19,173 nt of DNA from Candidatus Methylomirabilota bacterium (GCA_016208645.1 JACQXP010000073.1:1-19173); one strand, 5' to 3'; numbered from the stretch's first letter, positions 10,419 to 17,084 are shown. Notes: a model not told the origin generated them from the sequence alone. Program-made: numbers and translations.

Positions 10419-11155
10419 AGGTCGCCATCCACCAGCCGCAGTACCTGCCCTGGTTGGGCTACTTCGACAAGCTGGACTCGGCCGATGTGTTCATCCTGCT
10501 GGACACGGTGCAGTTCAAGAAGCACGAGTGGCAGAACCGGAACCGCATCCGCACCAAGGAGGGCTGGCAATGGGTGACGGTCCCCATCATTGACCGGTTC
10601 CCCGAACGGATTGACCGGGTGGAGATCAACGCCACGACCGACTGGCAGCGCAAGCACTGTCAAGGGCTCCGCCTCCACTACGGCCGCGCGCCCTTCTGGG
10701 ATCCGCTTGGCCCGGCGCTCGTGAACCTGCTGGAAAGGCCCTGGGCACGGATCAGCCAGCTGAATGCCGCCGTCATCGAGCTGCTCTGCACGCATCTCGG
10801 CATCACCACCCGGATCATCCTGGCGTCAACGCTCCAGGCACAGGAGGACCCGACCGGCCGTCTGATCGATCTCTGCCGCGCGGTGGGGGGCACCGCGTAC
10901 CTGGCCGGCCAGATGGGGCCGTCCTACATGGATGTCGGCCGGTTCACCCAGGCGGGCATCGCCATCCGGGTCCAGGCGTACCAGCATCCCGAGTACCCCC
11001 AGCGATATGCGCCTTTCGTTTCCCACCTGGCGGTGATAGATTTGGCGTTCAATTGCGGCCCGGAGAGCCTCGCCATCCTGAGATCCGGTCGTCGGTGGGA
11101 ACCGGCCGAACGCCAAGCAGGCGCCTCACGCGGAGACGCAGAGACGCGGAGATGA
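10415..11155 (+). CDS. WbqC-family protein
   Basis: A 246-residue protein starting at GTG 10415 (GTGA overlap with the previous stop). The N-terminus VKVAIHQPQYLPWLGYFDKL is diagnostic of the WbqC-like family (Pfam PF08889), followed by DTVQFKKHEWQNRNRIRT and later YLAGQMGPSYMD. WbqC-like proteins are common in O-antigen and exopolysaccharide clusters and are suspected to act in amino-sugar acylation or related transfer; the biochemistry is poorly defined. The last ten or so residues (ASRGDAETRR) are encoded by the 8-bp repeat array at 11124-11151 and look foreign to the family, so the native C-terminus was probably around residue 235. The stop codon overlaps the ATG of the GxxExxY remnant. 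Confidence 0.85.
   Translation: MKVAIHQPQYLPWLGYFDKLDSADVFILLDTVQFKKHEWQNRNRIRTKEGWQWVTVPIIDRFPERIDRVEINATTDWQRKHCQGLRLHYGRAPFWDPLGPALVNLLERPWARISQLNAAVIELLCTHLGITTRIILASTLQAQEDPTGRLIDLCRAVGGTAYLAGQMGPSYMDVGRFTQAGIAIRVQAYQHPEYPQRYAPFVSHLAVIDLAFNCGPESLAILRSGRRWEPAERQAGASRGDAETRR
11128..11151 (+). repeat. Left array, three 8-bp units of ACGC[G/A]GAG
   Basis: Three perfect-phase copies: ACGCGGAG at 11128, ACGCAGAG at 11136, ACGCGGAG at 11144. The array is preceded by CCTC, which also pairs with GAGG at the far end. It is read in frame as the tail of the WbqC protein. Confidence 0.85.
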
Positions 11156-11303
11156 AAGACCTCAATTCAACCTCAGGCACGATCGTGGATGCAGCCTTTC
11201 ACATCCACCGCACGCTCGGGCCGGGTTTGCTTGAGTCCGTGTACGAGGTGGTTCTGGCTCATGCGCTAAGGATGGCATCCGCCGCATCGTGAACAGGCTG
11301 TAG
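11152..11303 (+). pseudogene. GxxExxY (PD-(D/E)XK-like) gene with internal deletion
   Basis: The first 40 or so codons read MKDLNSTSGTIVDAAFHIHR then TLGPGLLESVYE, which contains the family signature G-x-x-E-x-x-Y, and continue to LAHALR. In this frame translation stops at 11290-11292. In another frame, 11271-11303 reads DGIRRIVNRL and stop TAG, the typical C-terminus of the same family. The middle of the gene, which would carry the catalytic core of a PD-(D/E)XK-like fold, is missing. Intact members are roughly 120-130 residues (established family knowledge), so somewhat over 200 bases have been lost with a net frame change. The ATG overlaps the WbqC stop as ATGA. No function is expected. 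Confidence 0.85.
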
Positions 11304-11308
11304 GTCTG

Positions 11309-11332
11309 CTCTGCGCCTCTGCGTCTCTGCGT
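11309..11332 (-). repeat. Right array, three 8-bp units, inverted relative to the left array
   Basis: CTCTGCGC, CTCTGCGT and CTCTGCGT in tandem, followed by GAGG. The reverse complement matches the left array with three mismatches over 28 bases. It begins five bases after the remnant's TAG. Confidence 0.85.
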
Positions 11333-11334
11333 GA

Positions 11335-11343
11335 GGGAGGTGA
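11335..11343 (+). promoter_or_regulatory. Strong Shine-Dalgarno for the deacetylase gene
   Basis: GGGAGGTGA ends three bases before ATG 11347 and is a near-complete anti-16S match, much stronger than most sites in the operon. It begins within the last bases of the cassette end, so translation of the downstream gene restarts here independently of coupling to the WbqC gene. Confidence 0.7.
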
Positions 11344-11346
11344 TCT

Positions 11347-11967
11347 ATGCGCATCCTGGCCATCGGCGCTCACCCGGACGACATCGAGTTCGGCTGCGGC
11401 GGCACGCTCATCAAGTATGCACGGCAAGGCCATGAGGTCTTCCTGCTGGTCATGACCGACGGAAGCAGCGGCGGCAACGGCGCGATCCGGCGCCAGGAGC
11501 AGGCGGAGTCCGCGCGGATCCTCAAGACGACCAAGCTGTTCTGGGGGGAGTACCCGGATACCGCCATCCCATTGGACCGCGCCATCATCCAGCGCGTCGA
11601 GCACGTGATTCAGGAAATGCAGCCGGAGTTCATCTTCGTCCACTATCACGACGACACCCACCAGGACCACCGCCACCTGGCGACCTCCACGATCACCGCC
11701 ACCCGCTATACGCGAAACGTCCTCTTCTACGAGGGTCCCACCACCCAGAACTTCTCCCCCAGCATCTTCGTGGACGTGAGCAGCGTTCTGGAGGACAAGA
11801 TCGCCAGCCTCCAGGCCCACAACTCCCAGGTCAGCAAGACCAATATCGAGGGGCTGACCATCGTGGACATCGCCCGCTCCTCCGCCCACTTCCGCGGCAT
11901 CCAGGGCCGAGTCCGCAACGCCGAGGGGTTCGTGGCCCTGCGACTGTTCATCAACATCACGCCATAG
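11347..11967 (+). CDS. PIG-L/LmbE-family zinc-dependent deacetylase
   Basis: A 206-residue protein with the full PIG-L signature: AHPDD at 8-12 (zinc ligands and catalytic Asp), E14, and the second ligand site HQDH (105-108) inside VHYHDDTHQDHRHL. The family removes N-acetyl groups from GlcNAc-type sugars or related conjugates. Between a WbqC-like gene and an aminotransferase gene, the likely substrate is an acetamido sugar in the glycan pathway. No signal peptide or membrane segment is seen, so it is cytoplasmic and may act on a nucleotide- or lipid-linked sugar at the inner membrane face. The gene is isolated from both neighbours by repeat-bounded cassettes, unlike the overlapping genes upstream. 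Confidence 0.92.
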   Translation: MRILAIGAHPDDIEFGCGGTLIKYARQGHEVFLLVMTDGSSGGNGAIRRQEQAESARILKTTKLFWGEYPDTAIPLDRAIIQRVEHVIQEMQPEFIFVHYHDDTHQDHRHLATSTITATRYTRNVLFYEGPTTQNFSPSIFVDVSSVLEDKIASLQAHNSQVSKTNIEGLTIVDIARSSAHFRGIQGRVRNAEGFVALRLFINITP

Positions 11968-11973
11968 GCGCGA

Positions 11974-12005
11974 TGGCAATCTGGCAATTGGGCAATTGGG
12001 CAAGA
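11974..12005 (+). repeat. Left array, four degenerate 8-bp units with GGCAA core
   Basis: The units are TGGCAATC, TGGCAATT, GGGCAATT and GGGCAAGA in unbroken 8-base phase, starting seven bases after the deacetylase stop codon. Confidence 0.85.
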
Positions 12006-12072
12006 GCTGGGAAGGGGGCGAAAGCGGTCGACGGCTTCAACCGTAGAGGTTCTCCAGGGGGAGGGCAAGATC

Positions 12073-12462
12073 ATGGCTGAAGGGCTGATGGGTCTCCGGA
12101 TCTATCACACGGCAGAAACCTTGGCGGACGAAATCTGGGAGGAGGTCATCGCGTGGAGACCATTCGCCCGGGACACGGTGGGCCGTCAACTCGTTGAAGC
12201 GGCCGACTCCATCGGTGGGAACATCGCCGAAGGGTACGGACGATACTCCTACAAGGAGAATCGCCAGTTTCAATTCTACGCTCGCGGTTCATTGCATGAG
12301 ACAAGGCATTGGCTCCGACGGGCTCGCGTCCGAAAGCTCATGACAGACGTCCGGTGCAAAGAACTGACGGCGAAGGTGGAGGAACTGGCGCCACAACTCA
12401 ACGCGTACATTAGGACACTGGAGCGGCGTTCCCGCGAGCGAAAACCCAAGGAGTTGCAGTAA
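12073..12462 (+). CDS. Four-helix-bundle protein (23S rRNA intervening-sequence / Avd-like family)
   Basis: A 129-residue protein. The conserved core SIGGNIAEGYGRYSYKENRQF (about residues 46-66) followed by YARGSLHETRHWL is the hallmark of the family first seen as the product of intervening sequences in 23S rRNA (PF05635-type) and related to the Avd protein of diversity-generating retroelements. Members form oligomeric, basic four-helix bundles thought to bind nucleic acid; their role outside those contexts is unknown. The C-terminus is basic (RRSRERKPKE). ATG 12073 follows a strong purine run (GGGGGAGGG). It is unrelated in function to the glycan genes around it and lies inside inverted 8-bp repeat arrays, so it belongs to the cassette and not to the operon. 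Confidence 0.92.
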   Translation: MAEGLMGLRIYHTAETLADEIWEEVIAWRPFARDTVGRQLVEAADSIGGNIAEGYGRYSYKENRQFQFYARGSLHETRHWLRRARVRKLMTDVRCKELTAKVEELAPQLNAYIRTLERRSRERKPKELQ

Positions 12463-12499
12463 TCCTGTTGAGCGTCACTCGCAACGGAGACTTTCCCAA

Positions 12500-12531
12500 T
12501 TGCCAAGTCGCCAAGTTGCCAAGTTGCCACC
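12500..12531 (-). repeat. Right array, four degenerate 8-bp units, inverted
   Basis: TTGCCAAG, TCGCCAAG, TTGCCAAG and TTGCCACC in unbroken phase. On the minus strand these are CTTGGCAA-type units, so they oppose the left array. The array overlaps the first ten codons of the aminotransferase gene. Confidence 0.85.
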
Positions 12532-13570
12532 TGTCCCGCACTCCCGACCCTGGATCACCCCCGCCGACGTGCGCGCCGTCGCCCGCGCGGTCCAGGGCGG
12601 TGCCCTGGCGCAGGGCACTGAGGTGGCCCGCTTCGAGGCCGAGGTCGGGGCCTTCCTGGGGCTCCCGCCCGGCGTGGCGGTCAGCTCCGGGACGGCCGCG
12701 CTGCACCTCGCCCTCCTGGGATTGGGGGTCGGACCAGGAGATGAGGTGATCCTGCCGAGTTACGTCTGCGTGGCTCCCCTCCACGCCATTGAATACGTCG
12801 GCGCCACGCCCCGCCTGGCGGATGCGGACCCGGCCACCTACAATCTGGATCCCGCCGACGTGCGGCGCCGGATCACCTGCCGGACCCGCGCCATCATCGT
12901 CCCCCACCAGTTCGGCCTGCCCGCCGACCTGGACGGCCTGCTCATGCTCGGCCCCCCCCTGATCGAGGATTGCGCGCAGGCGATCGGCGCCCGGTACCGC
13001 GGGCGGCCCGTCGGCTCGTTCGGAGCGGTGAGCATCGCGTCCTTCTATGCAACCAAGCTGTTGACCACGGGAGAGGGCGGCATGCTACTCAGCCGGGACC
13101 GACGGCTGCTGGCCCGCCTCCGAGACCGGCGAGACTATGATGAGCGTCGCCGGCACGCGGTGCGGTACAACTACAAGCTCACGGACTTCCAGGCGGCGCT
13201 GGGGCGAAGCCAGTTGCGCCGGCTGCCCGCCATGCTCTCCCGGCGGACAGCCATCGCCGGACGCTACCGCCGCCGGTGGGCGGATCTGCCCATCATGCTG
13301 CCGGCCCTCCCCGCCGGGCGAAGCCATGTGTATCATCGCTTCGTGATCGGCGTGCCGGGGGCGGCCGCGCCTGTGGCACGCCGGCTCTCCCGGCTGGGCG
13401 TCACGGCCAGGCTTCCGATCTTCCAGCCCATTCACATCACGTTGGGGTTGGAGGGGTTTCCAGGGACCGCCCATGCCTTTCGGCATGGCCTGTCCGTGCC
13501 GCTGTACCCGGCCTTGACCTCACGAGAGGAGGCCCTGGTGATCCGTGGCCTCCAGCGGGTCTTCGCATGA
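12500..13570 (+). CDS. DegT/DnrJ/EryC1-type PLP-dependent sugar aminotransferase
   Basis: A 356-residue fold-type I PLP enzyme that would aminate a nucleotide-linked keto sugar with an amino-acid donor. Visible features: SRPWITPADV near the start, VSSGTAALHLALLGL (phosphate-binding turn), GDEVILPSYVCVAPLHAI, LIEDCAQAIGA with the PLP-pyridine Asp157, and the Schiff-base Lys186 in SFYATKLLTTGEGG. YNYKLTDFQAALG, also typical, follows. There is no ATG or useful GTG before the conserved region. The only start codons are TTG 12500 (GGAG about ten bases upstream) and TTG 12524, both inside the repeat array, so the first about ten residues are repeat-encoded. The stop overlaps the next ATG (ATGA). 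Confidence 0.92.
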   Translation: MPSRQVAKLPPVPHSRPWITPADVRAVARAVQGGALAQGTEVARFEAEVGAFLGLPPGVAVSSGTAALHLALLGLGVGPGDEVILPSYVCVAPLHAIEYVGATPRLADADPATYNLDPADVRRRITCRTRAIIVPHQFGLPADLDGLLMLGPPLIEDCAQAIGARYRGRPVGSFGAVSIASFYATKLLTTGEGGMLLSRDRRLLARLRDRRDYDERRRHAVRYNYKLTDFQAALGRSQLRRLPAMLSRRTAIAGRYRRRWADLPIMLPALPAGRSHVYHRFVIGVPGAAAPVARRLSRLGVTARLPIFQPIHITLGLEGFPGTAHAFRHGLSVPLYPALTSREEALVIRGLQRVFA

Positions 13571-14745
13571 ATCAAACGGCGCAAGAGACCAGTCTGGGGG
13601 CGTCAGCCAGCGTCAGCCGGAACGGCATCGCCTGGTGGTCCTGGTGGATGAGCCTGCTGGTCCTCGGTCTGGCGGGGTTCCTCCTGCTCCCTGGCCCCCG
13701 GACCACCTGGCACACGGTGTACGGCGCCCGCTGGGCGTACATCCTCGTGGTCTCAAGCCTCATCGCGTTTGGCCTCACGCCCATCCTGATCCGCCTTGCG
13801 TACTTCCTGGAGGTGGTGGATCTCCCGGTCGGGCGAAAGGTCCACACGGAGCCCACACCGCTCCTGGGAGGGGTGGCGATCTACACCGCCTTCGGGATCT
13901 CCATCCTGGCCAACTCGATCCTGGATGGGCAGGTCCTGGCCATCATGGTGGGGGGAACGCTGCTGGTGGTCGTCGGGATCCTGGATGATGTTCGGAGCGT
14001 GCCGGCCGGAGTCAAGCTCCTCGGGCAGCTCCTGGCGGCGGCCGCGGTCATGCAGACCGGCGTGGTCCTGACCCTGTTCCCCCAATCCGTGGCGGGCACC
14101 GTGGCAAATGGGGCCCTGACCCTGCTGTGGCTGCTCGGCATCACCAACGCCATGAACTTCTTCGACGGCATGGACGGCCTGGCCACCGGCCTCAGCATCA
14201 TCACGGCGGGCCTCCTGGGGTTCTTCGCGTATCTGACCTTTCAGCCGTTCCTCGGGTGGTTCGCGGCCGCCATCGTGGGGAGCTGTCTGGGATTTTTGCC
14301 CTTCAACTTCCGTCCGAAGCGCCCCGCAGCCATTTTCCTGGGCGATTCCGGCAGCCCATTCTTGGGGTTCGTCCTGGCAGCCCTGGCAGTCAAGGGAGAG
14401 TGGGCTCCGGACAACATCATTGACATCGGCGTCCCGGTCCTCATCTTCTGGGTGTTCATCTTCGACATGACCCACATTACCCTGACACGGATCCTCACGG
14501 GAAAGGTGCGGAGCTTTCGCGAGTGGATCGCCTACGTGGGGCGCGATCACCTCCACCACCGGCTGGAGGCCCTGCTGGGCAGCAAGCGCCAGACGGTCCT
14601 CTTGATCTACCTGTTGTCGGTTTCCATGGGCCTGGCCGCCTTGGCCCTGCGAAACGCGCGGACCCTGGAGGCGGTGCTGCTGACCCTCCAAGCGGCCATC
14701 GTCGTCGTGATCGTCTCTATCCTGGAACGCGCCGGGAACCGCTAG
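13567..14745 (+). CDS. WecA/MraY-type polyprenyl-phosphate sugar-1-phosphate transferase
   Basis: A 392-residue polytopic membrane protein that would load a HexNAc-1-phosphate from a UDP-sugar onto undecaprenyl phosphate, the priming step of lipid-linked glycan synthesis. The motifs in order are LDD at 139-141, NFFDGMDGLA with N197, D200 and D203, FLGDSGS with D260, and the cytoplasmic His motif HLHH (328-331) in GRDHLHHRLE. At least ten hydrophobic segments alternate with short loops. LLGGVAIY after KVHTEPTP is also family-typical. The HLHH form and absence of MurNAc-pentapeptide-type loops favour WecA/TagO over MraY. ATG 13567 overlaps the aminotransferase stop (ATGA). It is the last plus-strand gene; the convergent neighbour ends seven bases away. 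Confidence 0.93.
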   Translation: MNQTAQETSLGASASVSRNGIAWWSWWMSLLVLGLAGFLLLPGPRTTWHTVYGARWAYILVVSSLIAFGLTPILIRLAYFLEVVDLPVGRKVHTEPTPLLGGVAIYTAFGISILANSILDGQVLAIMVGGTLLVVVGILDDVRSVPAGVKLLGQLLAAAAVMQTGVVLTLFPQSVAGTVANGALTLLWLLGITNAMNFFDGMDGLATGLSIITAGLLGFFAYLTFQPFLGWFAAAIVGSCLGFLPFNFRPKRPAAIFLGDSGSPFLGFVLAALAVKGEWAPDNIIDIGVPVLIFWVFIFDMTHITLTRILTGKVRSFREWIAYVGRDHLHHRLEALLGSKRQTVLLIYLLSVSMGLAALALRNARTLEAVLLTLQAAIVVVIVSILERAGNR

Positions 14746-14752
14746 AGGTGGG

Positions 14753-15865
14753 TCAGGCCCGAGGGAGGTCAGGATACGAGTCCCGGTACGCCTCCAGGAG
14801 CGTCTGCATCCAGCCGGCGGGATCGCGAAGCGCCCGCTCCCGGACGGCCGCCACGGCGTCTGGCCACTCCTGCTGGCCCTGCAAATACTCCTGGATCGTT
14901 TGCTGATGCGCCGTGAGATGTGCTTCCAGCTCGCCCCAGCGTGCCTGGATCTCGCGCCGCTTCTCGATGTACGCCGCGCGGTACTCTTCGAACATCCGCT
15001 GAAGGAGGACCCGTCCCTCGCTGGGATCCGGGCTGCAGAGTCTCCGCCAGAGGGAGAGAAAGATCGGCTCCACGAATCCAAAGCGGAACCCCCCGATGTC
15101 GTGAAACAGCTCGTAATTGTGGATCGAGGCGACCTCGCCGGACCGGGTCAGGACGTAATGGGGATCGCGCAGGATGGTCCCCAGGACGTCGCCCAGGGCG
15201 TCGTGGCGCGCCGCCCCCCGGATGGCCTTGGGCCAGAGGGGCTCCACGTCCGCTGGCAACAGGTCTTCCGCATCGAGATGCGTCCCATCCAGGGGAATCT
15301 CCAGCAGGATCTGGTCGCCCGATGCCAGTCGGTGGACATGGGTCGTGGACGTGCGGAGCTGGAAGAGCCGCGCGGCGCCCGCGTACAGCTCTGCCGCCGC
15401 GGGGGCGAAGTGGGATACCTCGACCTGGCAGGTGCGGCCGTCGCGGATGCGGAGCGTGGCGGCCGCCTCCGCGTGCACCTTGGAGAGGGCCACGAGATCC
15501 AGGACCTCGAACGCATGGGTGAACAGGCCCGCCGCGTCCAGGAGCGCCAGGATCGGCCCCCGCAGGCCGTTCGCCTCGATCTTCAGGGCGAAGAGTCGGG
15601 CGCGGACCGGCGCCGGGAGCCCGTTGAACGCCTCCAGCGCCCACTTGAAGTGAAAATCGGTGGGCTCCAGGGGCCGGATCCGCGTGTTCGCGGGGTCCAG
15701 CAGGCGATCGATGCCTGCTTCCCACGTGCCGGTCCACACCTCCTCGATGAATCGGGAGGGGTGCGGCACCCCGAGGGCCTGGAGGACCGCCTCGCGCCGT
15801 TGGCGCGTCCGGGCCTCCTTGGGCAGCGACAAGAACGCCTGGATCTGGCGGCGCAGCGTATCCAA
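14753..15865 (-). CDS. Uncharacterised protein of about 370 residues
   Basis: I do not recognise the family. The protein is soluble-looking, with no signal peptide or membrane helix. The N-terminus LDTLRRQIQAFLSLPKEAR is helical, and the segment about ALEAFNGLPAPVRARLFALK suggests helical repeats. The middle is rich in strands (VEVSHFAPA, LFQLRTSTTHVHRL, QILLEIPLDGTHLDAEDLL). The last quarter (MFEEYRAAYIEKRREIQARW to QQEW) is charged and may be coiled coil. TTG 15865 was chosen because GGAGGGAGGG ends five bases upstream; ATG 15892 (nine codons longer) has no good ribosome site. It is cooriented with the epimerase-like gene 115 bases upstream, so they may be cotranscribed. A hypothetical metabolic or regulatory partner cannot be named. 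Confidence 0.72.
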   Translation of the reverse strand: MDTLRRQIQAFLSLPKEARTRQRREAVLQALGVPHPSRFIEEVWTGTWEAGIDRLLDPANTRIRPLEPTDFHFKWALEAFNGLPAPVRARLFALKIEANGLRGPILALLDAAGLFTHAFEVLDLVALSKVHAEAAATLRIRDGRTCQVEVSHFAPAAAELYAGAARLFQLRTSTTHVHRLASGDQILLEIPLDGTHLDAEDLLPADVEPLWPKAIRGAARHDALGDVLGTILRDPHYVLTRSGEVASIHNYELFHDIGGFRFGFVEPIFLSLWRRLCSPDPSEGRVLLQRMFEEYRAAYIEKRREIQARWGELEAHLTAHQQTIQEYLQGQQEWPDAVAAVRERALRDPAGWMQTLLEAYRDSYPDLPRA

Positions 15866-15870
15866 GGCGG

Positions 15871-15880
15871 CCCTCCCTCC
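15871..15880 (-). promoter_or_regulatory. Shine-Dalgarno that decides the start of the uncharacterised minus-strand gene
   Basis: Minus-strand GGAGGGAGGG lies five bases before TTG 15865. The ATG at 15892 has only a C-rich, purine-poor leader. Confidence 0.5.
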
Positions 15881-15980
15881 GCACCGAGGCATCAAGGATT
15901 CGGGGATGCCCAGACGATCGCGGGTGCGAACCGGGTCCTCCGCCCGGACCGCAGACGGCGTACGTCCAGGGCGGAGGAAA

Positions 15981-16838
15981 TCAACCGCGAGGTGGCTGCG
16001 GCAATCCGCTGGATGCGCCGGAACACAAGAACAGGTTGACCCCGTTCAGCTGGCTCGGTTCGACACGCGCCAGGGCCCTGGCCGCGTGGGCAGCGTGAAC
16101 CTCGGTCGGGATGTCCGATTCGTCCAGGTGCCGCAGCGCCTCCTCGAAATCCGCCACCTCCAGGCACACACCAAACAACCCCTCCCCCCGGTCTGCCAGG
16201 AAGCACCCGACCGGCGAGACAGAATCGCCGGGACTGAGGAGTGTGAGCCGGCTACTCCCGACCGAAACGTCCATCTTCCTGGCGCCGAAGCGGGTATCCT
16301 CTTGCATCGGTCCCACCTCGCCCTGAAAGTTCCGGGCGAAGGTCGCCGCCGCGGTCGTCAGGTCCTTGACCGCCAGATACACCGTGCCGATGCCGACCGC
16401 CCGGACCCCGTTGGACGGCGGGTCCGGGTGGGCCGGGGGCGTGAGCGGCTGGGCCAGCTCGACCAGCACGCCGTGGCTCGCCTTGGGATGCATGAACGCG
16501 ATCATCCCGGCCAGGCCGGGTCGCGGCGACTGATCGATCAGGGGGAGGCCGGCCGCCCTTGCCCGCGCCAGGGCAGCGGAGACGTCCGGCGTCTCGAAGC
16601 AGAGGTGATGAAGGCCCTCGCCCCGTTTCTCCAGGAAACGGGCCACGCTCCCCGCAGGGTCCGCGGGCTCCAGCAGCTCGATCTCACCGTCCTCCATGGG
16701 GAGCAGCGCCGCCTGCACCCCCTGGTCGGCAACGGTCGCCCGCGTCCCCACGAGGAGCCCCAGGACGTCCCGGTACACCGAGAGCGCCTGCTCCAGGCTG
16801 CGAACGACGATGGCCACATGGTGGATCCGCCTGTACAT
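15981..16838 (-). CDS. Two-domain VOC protein, methylmalonyl-CoA epimerase-like
   Basis: 285 residues. The first about 135 match methylmalonyl-CoA epimerase: RIHHVAIVVRSLEQALSVYR with metal ligand H7, EDGEIELLEP (E54 region), RGEGLHHLCFET with H77/H78, and HGVLVELAQP with E127. Epimerases interconvert the (R) and (S) forms of methylmalonyl-CoA in propionate and branched-chain metabolism. Residues about 148-285 form a second VOC-like module (GIGTVYLAVKDLTTAAATF, RGEGLFGVCLEV) in which the HH pair of the first module is FG, so that copy probably lacks the metal site. Normal epimerases are a single about 135-150-residue unit. ATG 16838 follows a leader with a candidate sigma-70 promoter. The gene is unrelated to the glycan operon. 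Confidence 0.85.
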   Translation of the reverse strand: MYRRIHHVAIVVRSLEQALSVYRDVLGLLVGTRATVADQGVQAALLPMEDGEIELLEPADPAGSVARFLEKRGEGLHHLCFETPDVSAALARARAAGLPLIDQSPRPGLAGMIAFMHPKASHGVLVELAQPLTPPAHPDPPSNGVRAVGIGTVYLAVKDLTTAAATFARNFQGEVGPMQEDTRFGARKMDVSVGSSRLTLLSPGDSVSPVGCFLADRGEGLFGVCLEVADFEEALRHLDESDIPTEVHAAHAARALARVEPSQLNGVNLFLCSGASSGLPQPPRG

Positions 16839-16899
16839 GAGACCATTCCGTGCGGTTGAAGGTATGGGCGAGCCTCAAGCGACAGAAAGCTCTGCGCGG

Positions 16900-16929
16900 A
16901 CCTTAGCAGGGACGAGGAGAACCTGTCAA
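16900..16929 (-). promoter_or_regulatory. Candidate sigma-70 promoter for the epimerase-like gene
   Basis: On the minus strand a perfect TTGACA (16929-16924) is followed after 18 bases by TAAGGT (16905-16900), which matches TATAAT at three positions including the first two and the last. It lies about 60 bases before ATG 16838. The rest of 16839-17084 shows no gene and no convincing terminator. Confidence 0.4.
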
Positions 16930-17084
16930 GGTGGGCTCTGGAAGGCACCCAACGATCGGCCGCTCAGCCGCGACTGGCCCCCCACCACGGATCAGATCGT
17001 GAGAAAAGCTGCGCCTAGCATCGGCCAGAGCGGCGTGTTGGAGCGCCAATTGCTTGATCATCCGCGATTTGCTCCATATGCGAT

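Larger units (their letters stand above)
11124..11336. mobile_element. Repeat-bounded GxxExxY cassette, internally deleted
   Basis: The 28-base ends 11124-11151 and 11309-11336 are inverted copies of each other with 25 of 28 positions matching. Each end is mostly three tandem 8-mers. Between them lies only the remnant of a GxxExxY gene. The unit sits exactly between the WbqC gene and the deacetylase gene. There are no transposase genes and I see no clear target-site duplication. Calling it a mobile or mobilisable cassette is inference from the bounded structure and from the similar unit 640 bases downstream. Confidence 0.6.
11974..12531. mobile_element. Repeat-bounded four-helix-bundle cassette
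   Basis: Inverted arrays with core GGCAA every 8 bases bound this unit: plus-strand copies at 11975, 11983, 11991 and 11999, and minus-strand copies (read as TTGCC or TCGCC) at 12500, 12508, 12516 and 12524. Inside is one intact four-helix-bundle gene. The layout is the same as the GxxExxY cassette at 11124-11336, although the repeat sequence is unrelated. There is no transposase, reverse transcriptase or obvious target duplication. Mobility is inferred. Confidence 0.6.

Noticed and set aside
11974..12531. Short regularly spaced repeats suggesting a CRISPR array
   Set aside because: Units are 8 bases in direct tandem with no unique spacers, arranged as two inverted groups.
11974..12531. Diversity-generating retroelement because of the Avd-like protein
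   Set aside because: No reverse transcriptase frame and no template/variable repeat pair are visible in the window.
14740..14760. Bidirectional terminator between the convergent genes
   Set aside because: Only seven bases separate the stop codons and I see no stem with a T-tract there.
14900..16859. Plus-strand open frames opposite the minus-strand genes
   Set aside because: Their translations are low-complexity and motif-free, whereas the minus strand encodes recognisable VOC domains and a gene with a strong ribosome site.
16839..17084. tRNA or small RNA in the gap between the epimerase-like gene and the lipase gene
   Set aside because: No cloverleaf or T-loop pattern was found; only a candidate promoter is supportable.
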